Below, piece after piece: positions 53,733 through 62,890 of a stretch of 64,000 nt of DNA (position 1 is its first letter; each line of letters begins with the position of its first letter). Position numbers and translations under genes: made by a program. The stretch covers positions 1 through 64,000 of the forward strand of contig NZ_AFPO01000011.1 in assembly GCF_000218785.1 (NCBI RefSeq), read 5' to 3'. The stretch is from Idiomarina sp. A28L. GTDB lineage: Bacteria; Pseudomonadota; Gammaproteobacteria; Enterobacterales; Alteromonadaceae. The notes under the pieces are model-generated. The model did not search any database. It was not told the DNA's origin and saw nothing but the letters and a program-made list of their open reading frames with translations.

Positions 53733-54890
53733 GTGAATTTTAATCTAACCGACGATCAACAAGCATTCGTAGATACGGCGCGTGCTTTTGCGGAAAAAGA
53801 AATGGCACCATTTGCAGCAAAGTGGGATGCCGAACATTATTTTCCTATCGAAGTATTCCGGAAAGCTGGCGAAATGGGCTTTATGGGCATGTATACCCCA
53901 GAAAAAGCCGGTGGCTTCGGCATGTCGCGTCTTGATTCTGCGCTTATCTTCGAACAACTGGCTATGGGTTGCACCGCTACAACTGCGATGATGACCATTC
54001 ATAACATGGTGAGTTGGATGATTGGTGAATTTGCGAAGCCAGAAATTGCTGAAGAATTCTGCAGCGGTTTAGTTACCGGTGAAAAGCTAGGTTCCTACTG
54101 CTTAACAGAACCGGGTTCTGGTTCTGATGCGGCTAATTTGCGTACTTCAGCCAAGAAAGATGGCGATGAATATGTATTAAACGGCTCGAAAATGTTCATT
54201 TCGGGTGCCGGCGCTACTGATGTATTGGTGGTTATGGCTCGTACCGGTGGTGAAGGCGCAAAAGGTATATCTGCGTTTGTTGTCCCTGCTGATGCGAAAG
54301 GCATTCATTATGGTAAAGCGGAAGAGAAAATGGGCTGGAACGCGCAGCCAACTCGCCTAGTTACCTTTGAAGATGTGCGTATTCCGGCGGATTACTTGCT
54401 TGGCGAAGAAGGCGAAGGCTTTAAATTTGCCATGATGGGCCTTGATGGCGGCCGCATTAATATTGCGGTTTGTTCTGTAGGCACTGCGCAGGCAGCGTTG
54501 AATACTGCCCGTGATTATATGCACGAGCGCAGCCAGTTTGGTAAGCCGTTGGCTACCTTCCAAGCTATGCAGTTTAAGTTGGCCGATATGGCTACTGAGC
54601 TTGTAGCTGCACGGCAAATGGTGCGATTAGCGGCGTTTAAGGTTGATGAAAACGATAGCGATAAAACCACTTACTGTGCAATGGCGAAGCGATTTGCCAC
54701 CGATATCGGTTTCCAAGTGTGTAACGAAGCGCTGCAAATTCATGGTGGTTACGGTTACATTAAAGAATACCCACTAGAACGCCATGTTCGCGATGTTCGT
54801 GTACATCAAATTCTAGAAGGCACTAATGAAATTATGCGTTTGATTATTGCCCGCCGTATTTTAGCGGAAGGTTCTGCGGAACTGCTGTAG
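53733..54890 (+). CDS. Acyl-CoA dehydrogenase, probably isobutyryl-CoA dehydrogenase
   Basis: FAD enzyme, 385 residues, that makes the alpha-beta double bond in acyl-CoA. Family motifs are YCLTEPGSGSDAA, FISGAGATDVLVVMAR and the C-terminal QIHGGYGYIKEYPLER with LEGTNEIMRLI. Placement between mmsA and a 3-hydroxyisobutyryl-CoA hydrolase gene suggests isobutyryl-CoA as substrate. The start is GTG with GGGAGA upstream, 16 bases after mmsA. Confidence 0.9.
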   Translation: MNFNLTDDQQAFVDTARAFAEKEMAPFAAKWDAEHYFPIEVFRKAGEMGFMGMYTPEKAGGFGMSRLDSALIFEQLAMGCTATTAMMTIHNMVSWMIGEFAKPEIAEEFCSGLVTGEKLGSYCLTEPGSGSDAANLRTSAKKDGDEYVLNGSKMFISGAGATDVLVVMARTGGEGAKGISAFVVPADAKGIHYGKAEEKMGWNAQPTRLVTFEDVRIPADYLLGEEGEGFKFAMMGLDGGRINIAVCSVGTAQAALNTARDYMHERSQFGKPLATFQAMQFKLADMATELVAARQMVRLAAFKVDENDSDKTTYCAMAKRFATDIGFQVCNEALQIHGGYGYIKEYPLERHVRDVRVHQILEGTNEIMRLIIARRILAEGSAELL

Positions 54891-54920
54891 TTCGCATTTG
54901 CAGGCAAAGGAGAAAGCATA

Positions 54921-56066
54921 ATGGAAGCAAAAATTACTAATCAAGAAGCCGTGCTATTTTCGGAAACGGAAACGGTTAGCGGTAAGAAAATCGGTATTGC
55001 GTGTTTAAATTCAGAGCGCTCTTTAAATGCGCTGAGTTTAGATATGATTTTGCTGCTTGAGCCGCAACTGCGTGCGTGGCAGGAAAACCCAGAAATAGCC
55101 TGTGTTTTACTCGAAGGCGCTGGTGAAAAGGCATTTTGTGCTGGCGGTGATATTGTTGCGATGTATCACGCTATGCAAGAGATGCCAAATGAGCCTGTTG
55201 CTGAAGTAGTGGATTTTTTCACTGCTGAGTATCGTTTAGATCACCTCATTCAAACCTACGCGAAGCCGATTTTGGTTTGGGGTGATGGTTTTGTAATGGG
55301 CGGCGGTATGGGCCTAATGAATGGTGCCAGCCACCGGGTTGTAACTGAGCGTTCTCGCTTGGCGATGCCAGAAATCAGCATTGGTTTATATCCTGATGTT
55401 GGAGCTACCTACTTTCTTGGCCAATTGCCGGATAACATGGGTTTGTTTTTAGGGCTAACGGCGGCACAAGTAAATGCAGCCGATGCACTTTATTTGGGTA
55501 TGGCTGATTTTGCCATTGCTAGCGACCTTTATGCCAGCACGCTACAAGCACTTGTAAATGCAAGCTGGACCGATGATAACGATTTAAACCACGCTACTTT
55601 AACCGATACTTTACAACAGCGTATTTTCAGTGAAGATGAGCTTGCAGATGGCCCACTTTTTGAGCGCCGCGAGCTAATTAGTAAATTGCTTGAGGGTAAC
55701 GATGTTGTAACTGTTTCGGAGCAGTTTTTGCGGCACGAAACTGATGATGAACTCATTAGCAGGGCGCAAAAAACATTAGCCCGTGGTTGCCCATTAACGG
55801 CGCATATTGTTTGGCAGCAGTTGCAGTTTGGTGGTTCGTTAGCGCTTGCCGATGCATTTCGGTTAGAGCTTACGCTCTCGGTAAATTGTGCTGTGAAAGG
55901 CGATTTTGTTGAAGGTGTTCGTGCGTTATTGATCGATAAAGATCGCAAGCCAAAATGGACGCATGCAAGTATTGCTGAAGTAACCGCCGATGATATTGAT
56001 ATGATGTTTATTTCGCCATGGGCGGAGGATGAACATCCGCTGCGCGATTTAGGCGAAACTGCATAA
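54921..56066 (+). CDS. 3-hydroxyisobutyryl-CoA hydrolase (enoyl-CoA hydratase/isomerase family)
   Basis: A 381-residue crotonase-fold enzyme. AFCAGGDIVAMYHA forms the oxyanion hole, and VMGGGMGLMNGASHRVVTERS and MPEISIGLYPDVGATYFL are typical of the hydrolase branch. It releases free 3-hydroxyisobutyrate from its CoA ester so that MmsB can oxidise it. The length fits the hydrolase rather than the roughly 260-residue hydratases. Followed by a terminator, which splits the cluster. Confidence 0.92.
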   Translation: MEAKITNQEAVLFSETETVSGKKIGIACLNSERSLNALSLDMILLLEPQLRAWQENPEIACVLLEGAGEKAFCAGGDIVAMYHAMQEMPNEPVAEVVDFFTAEYRLDHLIQTYAKPILVWGDGFVMGGGMGLMNGASHRVVTERSRLAMPEISIGLYPDVGATYFLGQLPDNMGLFLGLTAAQVNAADALYLGMADFAIASDLYASTLQALVNASWTDDNDLNHATLTDTLQQRIFSEDELADGPLFERRELISKLLEGNDVVTVSEQFLRHETDDELISRAQKTLARGCPLTAHIVWQQLQFGGSLALADAFRLELTLSVNCAVKGDFVEGVRALLIDKDRKPKWTHASIAEVTADDIDMMFISPWAEDEHPLRDLGETA

Positions 56067-56075
56067 TCGCTTGTT

Positions 56076-56112
56076 AATGCCGCGCTAAGTAATGTTAGCG
56101 CGGCATTTTTAT
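56076..56112 (+). terminator. Terminator inside the valine-degradation cluster
   Basis: AATGCCGCGCTAA and TTAGCGCGGCATT form a 13-bp perfect stem around GTAATG, followed by a T run. It lies between the hydrolase gene and mmsB, so the first three genes form one transcription unit. Confidence 0.92.
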
Positions 56113-56141
56113 TGATGGCGATGAATTAGCGCAAATATAAT
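56112..56141 (+). promoter_or_regulatory. Promoter of mmsB
   Basis: TTGATG (56112-56117) and TATAAT (56136-56141) are separated by 18 bases, and the ATG of mmsB follows 25 bases after the -10 box, behind GAGGGG. Located just past the terminator, this would start a second transcript. Confidence 0.65.
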
Positions 56142-56166
56142 AATGATTAACATTGAGGGGCATAAC

Positions 56167-57051
56167 ATGGCTCGTATTGGATTTATTGGATTAGGAAACA
56201 TGGGTGGCCCGATGGCTACCAACTTAGTGAAGGCCGGTTTTGAAGTGCAGGTTTTCGATTTATCTGAAATAGCATTAGCTACGCTTGATAAAGCTGGGGC
56301 AACGGTTGTAAAAAGCGCAGCAGAAGCGGTAAATAACGTTGATTTTGTTATTTCTATGCTGCCAGCAGATAAGCATGTATTGGCGCTTTACTTGGGCGAA
56401 CAAGGCATAGTAGATGCCATTCCAGAAAGTGCGTTGGTTATCGATTCCAGCACTATCTCTGCTGAAGCTGCGCGTGAATTGGCCGCGGGTATCACTGCCA
56501 AAGGCCGCCGCTTTATTGATGCGCCAGTATCGGGCGGTGTAGGTGGTGCTGTAGCAGGAACGCTTACCTTTATTTGTGGTGGTGAGCCTGCAGATATTGA
56601 AGAAGCGCGCCCAGTTTTAGAAAAAATGGGTAAGAATGTGTTCAAGGCTGGTGGCCATGGTGCTGGTCAAGTAGCTAAAATCTGCAATAATATGCTGTTG
56701 GGTGTATTAATGGCCGGTACTTCTGAAGCCCTGCAGTTGGGTAGAGCGCATGGTTTGGATGCGAAAGTGTTGAGCGATATCATGTTACAAAGCTCTGGCC
56801 GCAACTGGACATTGGAAGTATACAATCCTTGCCCTGGTGTTATTGATAGTGTGCCTTCAAGTAACGATTATAACGGCGGTTTCTTAGTTGATTTAATGCT
56901 TAAAGATCTGGGCTTAGCTCGCAGCACGGCGGCATCGAGTGATTCTGCAACGCCAATGGGCGATATGGCTGCTAAGTTGTTCTCAGAGCACAGCGAAGCG
57001 GGCTTTGGCAGCAAAGATTTCTCCAGCATTTTCCGTAAGTTTGAAAAATAA
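56167..57051 (+). CDS. mmsB: 3-hydroxyisobutyrate dehydrogenase
   Basis: NAD-dependent oxidation of 3-hydroxyisobutyrate to methylmalonate semialdehyde, the substrate of MmsA. 294 residues: Rossmann start IGFIGLGNMGGPMATNL, the substrate loop DAPVSGGVGGAVAGTLTF and the catalytic Lys in GAGQVAKICNNML. ATG 56167 is chosen over an earlier in-frame ATG at 56143 for the Shine-Dalgarno and the family start. Confidence 0.96.
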   Translation: MARIGFIGLGNMGGPMATNLVKAGFEVQVFDLSEIALATLDKAGATVVKSAAEAVNNVDFVISMLPADKHVLALYLGEQGIVDAIPESALVIDSSTISAEAARELAAGITAKGRRFIDAPVSGGVGGAVAGTLTFICGGEPADIEEARPVLEKMGKNVFKAGGHGAGQVAKICNNMLLGVLMAGTSEALQLGRAHGLDAKVLSDIMLQSSGRNWTLEVYNPCPGVIDSVPSSNDYNGGFLVDLMLKDLGLARSTAASSDSATPMGDMAAKLFSEHSEAGFGSKDFSSIFRKFEK

Positions 57052-57066
57052 AGGATACCGAATTTC

Positions 57067-57831
57067 ATGCAAATTAATGAATCAGTAATTGTAGTAACCG
57101 GCGGCGCTCAGGGTTTAGGCCGTTCGATGGCGGAAGATTTCGCTGCTAGCGGCGCTAAGCTTGCACTAATCGATATGAACGATGAAATGTTGCAAGAGGC
57201 GGCTGCCGAGTGTTTGAAATTAGGTGCGGCTGATGTACAAACCTATAACGTAAATGTTACCGATGAAGCTTCTGTAGAAGCGGCTTTTGCAGATATCGAT
57301 AGCCATTTTGGCGGTTTGCAAGTGCTTATCAACAACGCGGGTATCTTACGCGATGGCATGTTAATCAAATGCAAAGATGGTGAAATTACGCATAAAATGC
57401 CCCTGCAACAATGGCAATCGGTGATTGATGTAAACCTCACCGGTACATTCCTTTGTGGGCGTGAAGCTTCAGCTGTTATGGCAAAGCGTGGCATAAAAGG
57501 CGCGATCATTAATATTTCGAGTGTTGCTCGCGCCGGTAACATTGGCCAAACCAACTACGCGGCTACAAAAGCAGGTGTGGTAGCTATGACAGTAACTTGG
57601 GCTCGTGAGCTTGGCCGTTTTGGTATTCGTTGTGCGGCCATTGCTCCTGGCTTTATCGAAACGCCAATGACGGGGCAAATGAAGCCTGAGGCAGTAGAAC
57701 GCGCATTAGCTATGGTGCCATTGCGCCGTTGGGGCCAGCCTGCTGAGATAGCCCATTCAGCTCGCTATATTATTGAAAATGATTTCTTTAGCGGCCGTGT
57801 TATCGAAATCGATGGTGGCGTGCGTTTATAA
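57067..57831 (+). CDS. Short-chain dehydrogenase/reductase, FabG-like
   Basis: A 254-residue SDR oxidoreductase with the cofactor loop TGGAQGLGRSMA, NNAGIL, the active-site Ser in NISSVARAGN and the YAATK motif (Tyr and Lys). Asp-rich sequence after strand two (LIDMND) favours NAD. In this cluster it probably oxidises a 3-hydroxyacyl-CoA of branched-chain catabolism. The substrate is not provable from sequence. 15 bases after mmsB. Confidence 0.88.
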   Translation: MQINESVIVVTGGAQGLGRSMAEDFAASGAKLALIDMNDEMLQEAAAECLKLGAADVQTYNVNVTDEASVEAAFADIDSHFGGLQVLINNAGILRDGMLIKCKDGEITHKMPLQQWQSVIDVNLTGTFLCGREASAVMAKRGIKGAIINISSVARAGNIGQTNYAATKAGVVAMTVTWARELGRFGIRCAAIAPGFIETPMTGQMKPEAVERALAMVPLRRWGQPAEIAHSARYIIENDFFSGRVIEIDGGVRL

Positions 57832-58728
57832 ATGTTTGAATTCTGGCCTGATTTAGTTAATAGCATTCCAATTTCGGGCTCAATGAGCCGCCTTTTGGCG
57901 AGCTCATTGTTGCTGGTTATTGGTGTGTTAGCACTACGCGCAGTATTGGGGCGATTCATTCGAAAAACGGTGAATTCGAATGAGTTGCGCCGGCGTTGGT
58001 TTGTGCAGAGCCGCAACGGCTTGCTGTTGTTGCTAGTGCTAGGCTTGATTATGATTTGGGCCTCTGAATTACGCACGTTGGCGCTTTCTATTGTTGCCAT
58101 TGCCGTTGCTTTTGTAGTGGCAACAAAAGAACTGATTATGTGTGTTACTGGTTCTATGGTGAAATCAGCTGGCCGCAGTTTTAATCTTGGCGATCGTATT
58201 CAAATTAAAGATTTTCGTGGTGATGTTATTGATCAAAACCTTTTAACAACCACGATATTGGAAGTGGGGCCGGGTAAGCTTACTCACCAACGCACTGGCC
58301 GTATGACAGTGCTCCCGAATTCCCTGTTTGTTTCTGAAGCCGTGATTAACGAGAGCTACACGCATGATTGGGTTTTGCATGTATTTGTGGTTCCGTTTAA
58401 ACGTGAAGAAAATTGGAAACATGCTAAAACCGCATTTCTGGAAGCGGTACAAGAGCATACGGCTCCTTATTTAGATGATGTACGCCGATACATGAAACGA
58501 ATGAGCGATAACCGTGGTTTAGATATACCCACGGTAGAGCCTCGAGTTTCGTTGCAAGTGCCTGCCGCTGGTGAAATTCATTTGGTGGTACGGTTTCCGG
58601 TGAAAGCTTCAGAACGCAGCTTTACGGAGCAAGCTATTTTATCGGATGTTTTTAGTAACAACGATTTTTCTAAAGAGAAAGCTAGCGCTCAGGCCGAAGC
58701 GCCGGAGCAAAATAACCAGCCAGAATAG
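57832..58728 (+). CDS. MscS-type mechanosensitive channel family protein
   Basis: A 298-residue inner-membrane protein with helices at about 17-40, 61-80 and 83-108, then the MscS beta domain (SFNLGDRIQIKDFRGDVIDQNLLTTTILEV) and an alpha/beta tail. It probably relieves osmotic stress or moves a small solute. Its ATG directly follows the SDR stop codon, so it is likely translated from the same mRNA, though its job in valine use is unclear. Confidence 0.87.
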   Translation: MFEFWPDLVNSIPISGSMSRLLASSLLLVIGVLALRAVLGRFIRKTVNSNELRRRWFVQSRNGLLLLLVLGLIMIWASELRTLALSIVAIAVAFVVATKELIMCVTGSMVKSAGRSFNLGDRIQIKDFRGDVIDQNLLTTTILEVGPGKLTHQRTGRMTVLPNSLFVSEAVINESYTHDWVLHVFVVPFKREENWKHAKTAFLEAVQEHTAPYLDDVRRYMKRMSDNRGLDIPTVEPRVSLQVPAAGEIHLVVRFPVKASERSFTEQAILSDVFSNNDFSKEKASAQAEAPEQNNQPE

Positions 58729-58738
58729 GCGGCAACGA

Positions 58739-59278
58739 ATGACCGATTCCACAGTAGTAATAGCGAAAAGCAAAGCTTGGGTTGAACAACTTATTGTTAA
58801 ATTCAATATTTGCCCCTTTGCGCGCAAGGAAGTAGAGCGCAGCTCTATTCGCTACGTAGTTGCCGATAATCGTAAAGCTTCTGAGGTTCTAGAAGTATTG
58901 GTGAAGGAATGTGAGTTTCTTGATCAAAATATCGATACAGAAACCACCTTATTAATGCTACCTGCAGGTTTTGAAGGCTTTTACGCGTATCTTGATTTGT
59001 TAGATAACGCCAATGAGTTGCTGGCTATGCAGGGCTACGAGGGCACCTATCAACTCGCGAGTTTTCACCCTGATTATTGTTTTGAGGGCGAAAAGCAAGA
59101 TGCGGCATCGAATTATACCAACCGCGCGCCTTACCCAACGTTACATATATTGCGTGAAGAAAGTATAGAGAAAGCGCTAAGCAGTTATGATGATCCTGAA
59201 TCAATCCCAGATCGGAATATGGCGTTTGCTGAGAAGAAGGGCGCGGATTTCTTCGCAAAGATTTTAGCGAACCTTTAG
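58739..59278 (+). CDS. DUF1415 family protein
   Basis: A 179-residue soluble protein with the family opening WVEQLIVKFNICPFARKE, a central TTLLMLPAGFEGFYAYLDLL and the HPDYCFEG and NRAPYPTLHILRE motifs. Conserved Cys residues at the start and middle suggest a metal or redox site. Function unknown. The frame extends upstream into the MscS gene, but ATG 58739 gives the usual length. Confidence 0.88.
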   Translation: MTDSTVVIAKSKAWVEQLIVKFNICPFARKEVERSSIRYVVADNRKASEVLEVLVKECEFLDQNIDTETTLLMLPAGFEGFYAYLDLLDNANELLAMQGYEGTYQLASFHPDYCFEGEKQDAASNYTNRAPYPTLHILREESIEKALSSYDDPESIPDRNMAFAEKKGADFFAKILANL

Positions 59279-59306
59279 GCTGTTAACTGTTTAGTAGGGT
59301 GCTTTT

Positions 59307-59981
59307 ATGGGTAATCTAAGAATATATGAAGAATTGATATTGCTTGCTCTGTGTGAAGAAAAGGGCACTATGGGAACATCGTTTTTGCAGTACGCCGTGA
59401 GCGGGGCGCTATTATCTGAATTGATGTTCATGAAGCGCTTGCAGATTGAAGAGAATAAGAAAAAGTTGGTAAACATCGTTGATGCTTCGCCCACGGGGGA
59501 TGCTTTACTTGATGAATGTTTAGAAAAGATAGCAAGTGCTAAACGCCGTGCGAATATGAAGGCATGGGTACAGCGCCTAGCCAGTATTAAAGATCTCCGC
59601 CATAAGGTGGCACATTCGTTGGTGCAACACCGCATCGTTGAAGCTAGCGAAGATAAAATATTATGGTTGTTCACCCGCAAAGTTTACCCAGAAGTGAACC
59701 CAATCCCAGAAAAAGAGATACGTAATCGCATGCGAAATGCGGTGCTTTCAGCGGAAGCAAAAGTAGATCCACGGACAACTGTTTTAATCGCGTTAGCCAA
59801 GAGCGCCGCCTTGTTGCCGCAGGTGTTTTCCAAGGAAGAGCTGAAGCAATATAAAAAACGCATTGAGCAAATTGTAGCCGGCGATCTCATGGGCGATGTT
59901 ACTAAGGAAGTAATAGCAGCGTGCCAAGCAGCGGTTATGGTAGCGGTAATGATTCCAGCGATAACAGTAGCAACTACCTAA
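59307..59981 (+). CDS. GPP34 (Golgi phosphoprotein 3-like) family protein
   Basis: A 224-residue helical protein of the GPP34/Vps74 family: LRIYEELILLALCEEKGTMG opens it, then YAVSGALLSELMFMKRLQ and, near 160, DPRTTVLIALAKSAALLPQVF. Eukaryotic members bind PI4P and sort Golgi enzymes; bacterial members are less understood, presumably binding lipid head groups at the membrane. It ends in a hydrophobic stretch rich in Ala, Val and Met. Confidence 0.87.
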   Translation: MGNLRIYEELILLALCEEKGTMGTSFLQYAVSGALLSELMFMKRLQIEENKKKLVNIVDASPTGDALLDECLEKIASAKRRANMKAWVQRLASIKDLRHKVAHSLVQHRIVEASEDKILWLFTRKVYPEVNPIPEKEIRNRMRNAVLSAEAKVDPRTTVLIALAKSAALLPQVFSKEELKQYKKRIEQIVAGDLMGDVTKEVIAACQAAVMVAVMIPAITVATT

Positions 59982-60156
59982 TTCTTTGAGTTTCTTTAGT
60001 GTTGAAATAGCATTTGCAACGCCTTACTTAAAATCACTTATCTGCAGGCATGTTAGAGCGCTGCAGGAGTTTTCGGAACAGGCTGATTTGCTGGGAAATT
60101 AAACAAAATTGGGGTAAGATTCGTAATATCACAGATTAATATAGCTAATCTGAAGC

Positions 60157-60192
60157 GCTTAAATTAACGCGTTAGTTTAAGCGTTAATTTAA
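60157..60192. promoter_or_regulatory. Nested palindromes and 12-base tandem repeat upstream of a LysR gene
   Basis: GCTTAAA and TTTAAGC (60157-60182) flank the palindrome TAACGCGTTA. TTAAATTAACGC (60159-60170) is also the exact inverse of GCGTTAATTTAA (60181-60192). GCGTTAGTTTAA and GCGTTAATTTAA are tandem 12-mers, and TTAATCTGAAGC-like copies flank both sides. Ends 28 bases before the LysR start. Probably its operator. The rest of the gap from 59982 shows nothing recognisable. Confidence 0.55.
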
Positions 60193-60220
60193 GGTGTTAA
60201 TCTGAAGCAAAGGAACAGCG

Positions 60221-61126
60221 ATGCGAAAACTACCCCCGTTAAATGCCCTGCGCTCTTTTGAAGCGGCGGCCAGGCATTTGAGTTTCACCAAAGCCGCCGA
60301 GGAACTATTTGTAACTCAAGCGGCCGTAAGCCATCAAGTAAAAGCCCTAGAAGATTTTCTTGGTGTTGCGCTATTTTTGCGCAGAAACCGGGCGCTATTG
60401 TTAACAGAAGCTGGGCAGAACTACTATCTTGATATTCGGCAAATGTTTGAAACCTTAACGTTAGCCACCTCGAAAGTAATGCTGGCAAGTGAACAAGGCT
60501 CGCTAACTGTCTGTGTACCGCCAGGCTTTGCCATTTTATGGTTAGTTCCGCGTTTGAGCCGCTTTCATGAAGCGCACCCAGAGATTGATGTGCGTTTAAA
60601 AGCTGTAGATGAAATTAGTGGCTCGCTTACCGATTACGTTGATGTGGCTATTTATTACGGAAGTGGCTCATGGCCAGGGGTAAAATCATTTCGGCTGCAT
60701 AAAGAGTATTTGATTCCTGTTTGTTCTCCTTTATTGCTGCAAGGCGCCAAGCCCTTGCAAAAACCAAGTGATTTGCATGAGCACACGTTGCTTCATGAGG
60801 AAACGCGTAATGCGTGGCGCGAGTGGTTTGCGATGGTGGGGGAAGAGCCACCAGTGCGCAAAAGTGGCCCCGTATTCTCACATTTAGCATTAGCTTTGAA
60901 AGCCGCGGTGCACGGGCAAGGTGTTACTTTAGCAAACAGTGTGTTGGCAAAGCCAGAAATTGATTCAGGCCACTTGGTGCAGGTATTCCCGCAAACACTG
61001 CCTACCACTGAAGCTTTTTATATGGTGTGCCGTGAATCGCAAGCTGATGTGGGTAAAGTAGCAAAATTCCGCGATTGGATTTTATCTGAAGTTAAACGCG
61101 ATGAAGATGAAGGGCAGGCAACATAA
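60221..61126 (+). CDS. LysR family regulator, GcvA-like
   Basis: A 301-residue regulator opening RKLPPLNALRSFEAAARHLS with the winged helix LSFTKAAEELFVTQAAVSHQ, typical of the GcvA branch, and an effector domain (about 90-295). GcvA controls glycine cleavage in E. coli, but the branch also covers amino-acid and beta-lactamase regulators, and no target is adjacent, so the function is open. It shares one base with the next gene's start. Confidence 0.9.
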   Translation: MRKLPPLNALRSFEAAARHLSFTKAAEELFVTQAAVSHQVKALEDFLGVALFLRRNRALLLTEAGQNYYLDIRQMFETLTLATSKVMLASEQGSLTVCVPPGFAILWLVPRLSRFHEAHPEIDVRLKAVDEISGSLTDYVDVAIYYGSGSWPGVKSFRLHKEYLIPVCSPLLLQGAKPLQKPSDLHEHTLLHEETRNAWREWFAMVGEEPPVRKSGPVFSHLALALKAAVHGQGVTLANSVLAKPEIDSGHLVQVFPQTLPTTEAFYMVCRESQADVGKVAKFRDWILSEVKRDEDEGQAT

Positions 61127-61722
61127 TGGCGATATTTGTTTTTGCACATGGCGCTGGGGCTGGCCCTGAAAGTGAATTCATGCAAGCGATTTCGGCAAAT
61201 CTAGAACAAAAAGGCCATAAAGTTCATCGGTTTGCCTTTCCGTACTGGCAAATAATTGAACAGAGTGGTAAAAAGCGCCCCCCAGATAAGCAAAATGTGC
61301 TGGACGCTGCTTTTATTGATGAAGTGGCCAAGGTGCGTAAAGGCAGTGAAGATATCCCTTTAGTAGTGATGGGGAAATCGATGGGGGCACGAGTGGCATT
61401 TCGTTGTGCTGATAGCGTAAATGCAGTTGCTGCAATAGGTTTAGGCTTTCCATTTCACCCACCGGGAAAACAAGAAAAGCATCGTTTAGCGGAGCTTGAA
61501 AATAGCCGTAAACGAAATTTTGTTGTGCATGGAACCAGCGATCCTTTTGGTAAACCCGAATGGTTGGCAGAGCAAACACTACCGAAAAATTTAAAAATGC
61601 ATTGGGTTGAGGGTGGTAACCATGATTTATCGCGCCCGAAACGTAGTGGTTTAACGAATACCGAGAGTTGGCAGTTGGTTTCACGCGAAATCGATGCCTT
61701 TGTAACGAAGTTAATTAAGTAA
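61126..61722 (+). CDS. Alpha/beta-hydrolase fold protein
   Basis: A 198-residue hydrolase-like protein: FVFAHGAGAGPESEFMQ (oxyanion region), nucleophile elbow GKSMGAR (Ser), later HGTSDPFGKPEW (Asp) and GGNHDLSRP (His), a complete Ser-Asp-His set. It is a member of the small dienelactone-hydrolase-like group (COG3571 type) with unknown substrate. It overlaps the LysR gene by one base and is co-transcribed. Confidence 0.85.
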   Translation: MAIFVFAHGAGAGPESEFMQAISANLEQKGHKVHRFAFPYWQIIEQSGKKRPPDKQNVLDAAFIDEVAKVRKGSEDIPLVVMGKSMGARVAFRCADSVNAVAAIGLGFPFHPPGKQEKHRLAELENSRKRNFVVHGTSDPFGKPEWLAEQTLPKNLKMHWVEGGNHDLSRPKRSGLTNTESWQLVSREIDAFVTKLIK

Positions 61723-61749
61723 TAGAAGAATTTAAGGGATAAGAGTTAT

Positions 61750-62820
61750 ATGGCTGTTTTGTTATATTGCCGCGCCGGTTTTGAAGGCGAGTGTGCTGCT
61801 GAAATTCAGGAGCGCGCAGCTGCTCTGGGCGTGTTTGGTTATTGCAAAACACAACCGAATAGTGCGTTGGTTACTTTTGAATGTAAACCTGAAGAAGCCG
61901 ACCATTTGGCACGGAAGTTAGCGGTTCATTCTTTAATTTTTTCCCGTCAATTATTCGTGCGCCTGGCCGATTTAAACCAACTTGATTTGGCTGATCGGGT
62001 AACGCCTTTAGTGGCTGCGCTACCGGAAATGCAGTTATGTGGCCGGTTGTGGATAGAAACTACAGATACCAACGATGGCCGTTCTTTATCAGCACTTTGC
62101 CGGAAGATAACGAAACCGTTAAGCATGGCGTTGCAAGAAAAGGGCGTGTTAACCGAGAAAGAAGTAACAAATCGCCCAGCCATGCACGTGTTGTTTCGCA
62201 GCACGCACTCGGTAGTAGTGGGTTATTCTTATAGTTACAACCACTCACCTTACTTGATGGGTATTCCGCGGGTGCGCACACCAAAAGCGGCACCGAGCCG
62301 CTCGGCAGCCAAATTAGCTGAAGCGTTTAAAGTAATGATTCCTGAACATGAGCTAGAGCGCCGTGTTGAACCGGGCATGAAAGCGGTTGATTTAGGCGCC
62401 AGCCCAGGCGGCTGGACATCGGTGTTAGTTTTCCACGATATGATGGTTTCGGCGGTGGATAACGGCCCGATGGACGAGCATTTAATGGAAACTGGCCAAG
62501 TTCGGCACTTTCAGGAAGATGGCTTTCATTTCTTACCGAAACGTAAAAATATTAGTTGGCTAGTGTGCGATATGGTAGAAAAGCCAGTTCGTGTAGCGCA
62601 TTTAATGGCTGATTGGTATATTGGCGAGTGGTGCCACGATGCTATTTTTAACTTGAAGCTACCCATGAAAACTCGCTATGCAGCGGTTAAACAGTATCTT
62701 GAAGCGATTCGTGAGCGTTTGAATGAAGCTGAAGTTTGGGGATATGAATTAAGCGCTAAGCATCTTTATCATGATCGTGAAGAAGTTACAGTGTATTTGC
62801 GCAAGAAATTTAAAACCTAA
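61750..62820 (+). CDS. rlmM: 23S rRNA 2'-O-methyltransferase RlmM
   Basis: Methylates the ribose of C2498 in 23S rRNA, 356 residues. N-terminal THUMP-like RNA-binding part (to about 170) and a Rossmann methyltransferase domain with VDLGASPGGWTSVL for S-adenosylmethionine and DMVEKP. The KDKE catalytic tetrad type is expected in this family. The start MAVLLYCRAGFEGECAAEI is standard. Confidence 0.95.
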   Translation: MAVLLYCRAGFEGECAAEIQERAAALGVFGYCKTQPNSALVTFECKPEEADHLARKLAVHSLIFSRQLFVRLADLNQLDLADRVTPLVAALPEMQLCGRLWIETTDTNDGRSLSALCRKITKPLSMALQEKGVLTEKEVTNRPAMHVLFRSTHSVVVGYSYSYNHSPYLMGIPRVRTPKAAPSRSAAKLAEAFKVMIPEHELERRVEPGMKAVDLGASPGGWTSVLVFHDMMVSAVDNGPMDEHLMETGQVRHFQEDGFHFLPKRKNISWLVCDMVEKPVRVAHLMADWYIGEWCHDAIFNLKLPMKTRYAAVKQYLEAIRERLNEAEVWGYELSAKHLYHDREEVTVYLRKKFKT

Positions 62821-62890
62821 ACTGGTTAATAAGTGCAGCGAATAGCCTCTGCATTGTTGAATAAAACATACTTATTCATAGGATATAGCA

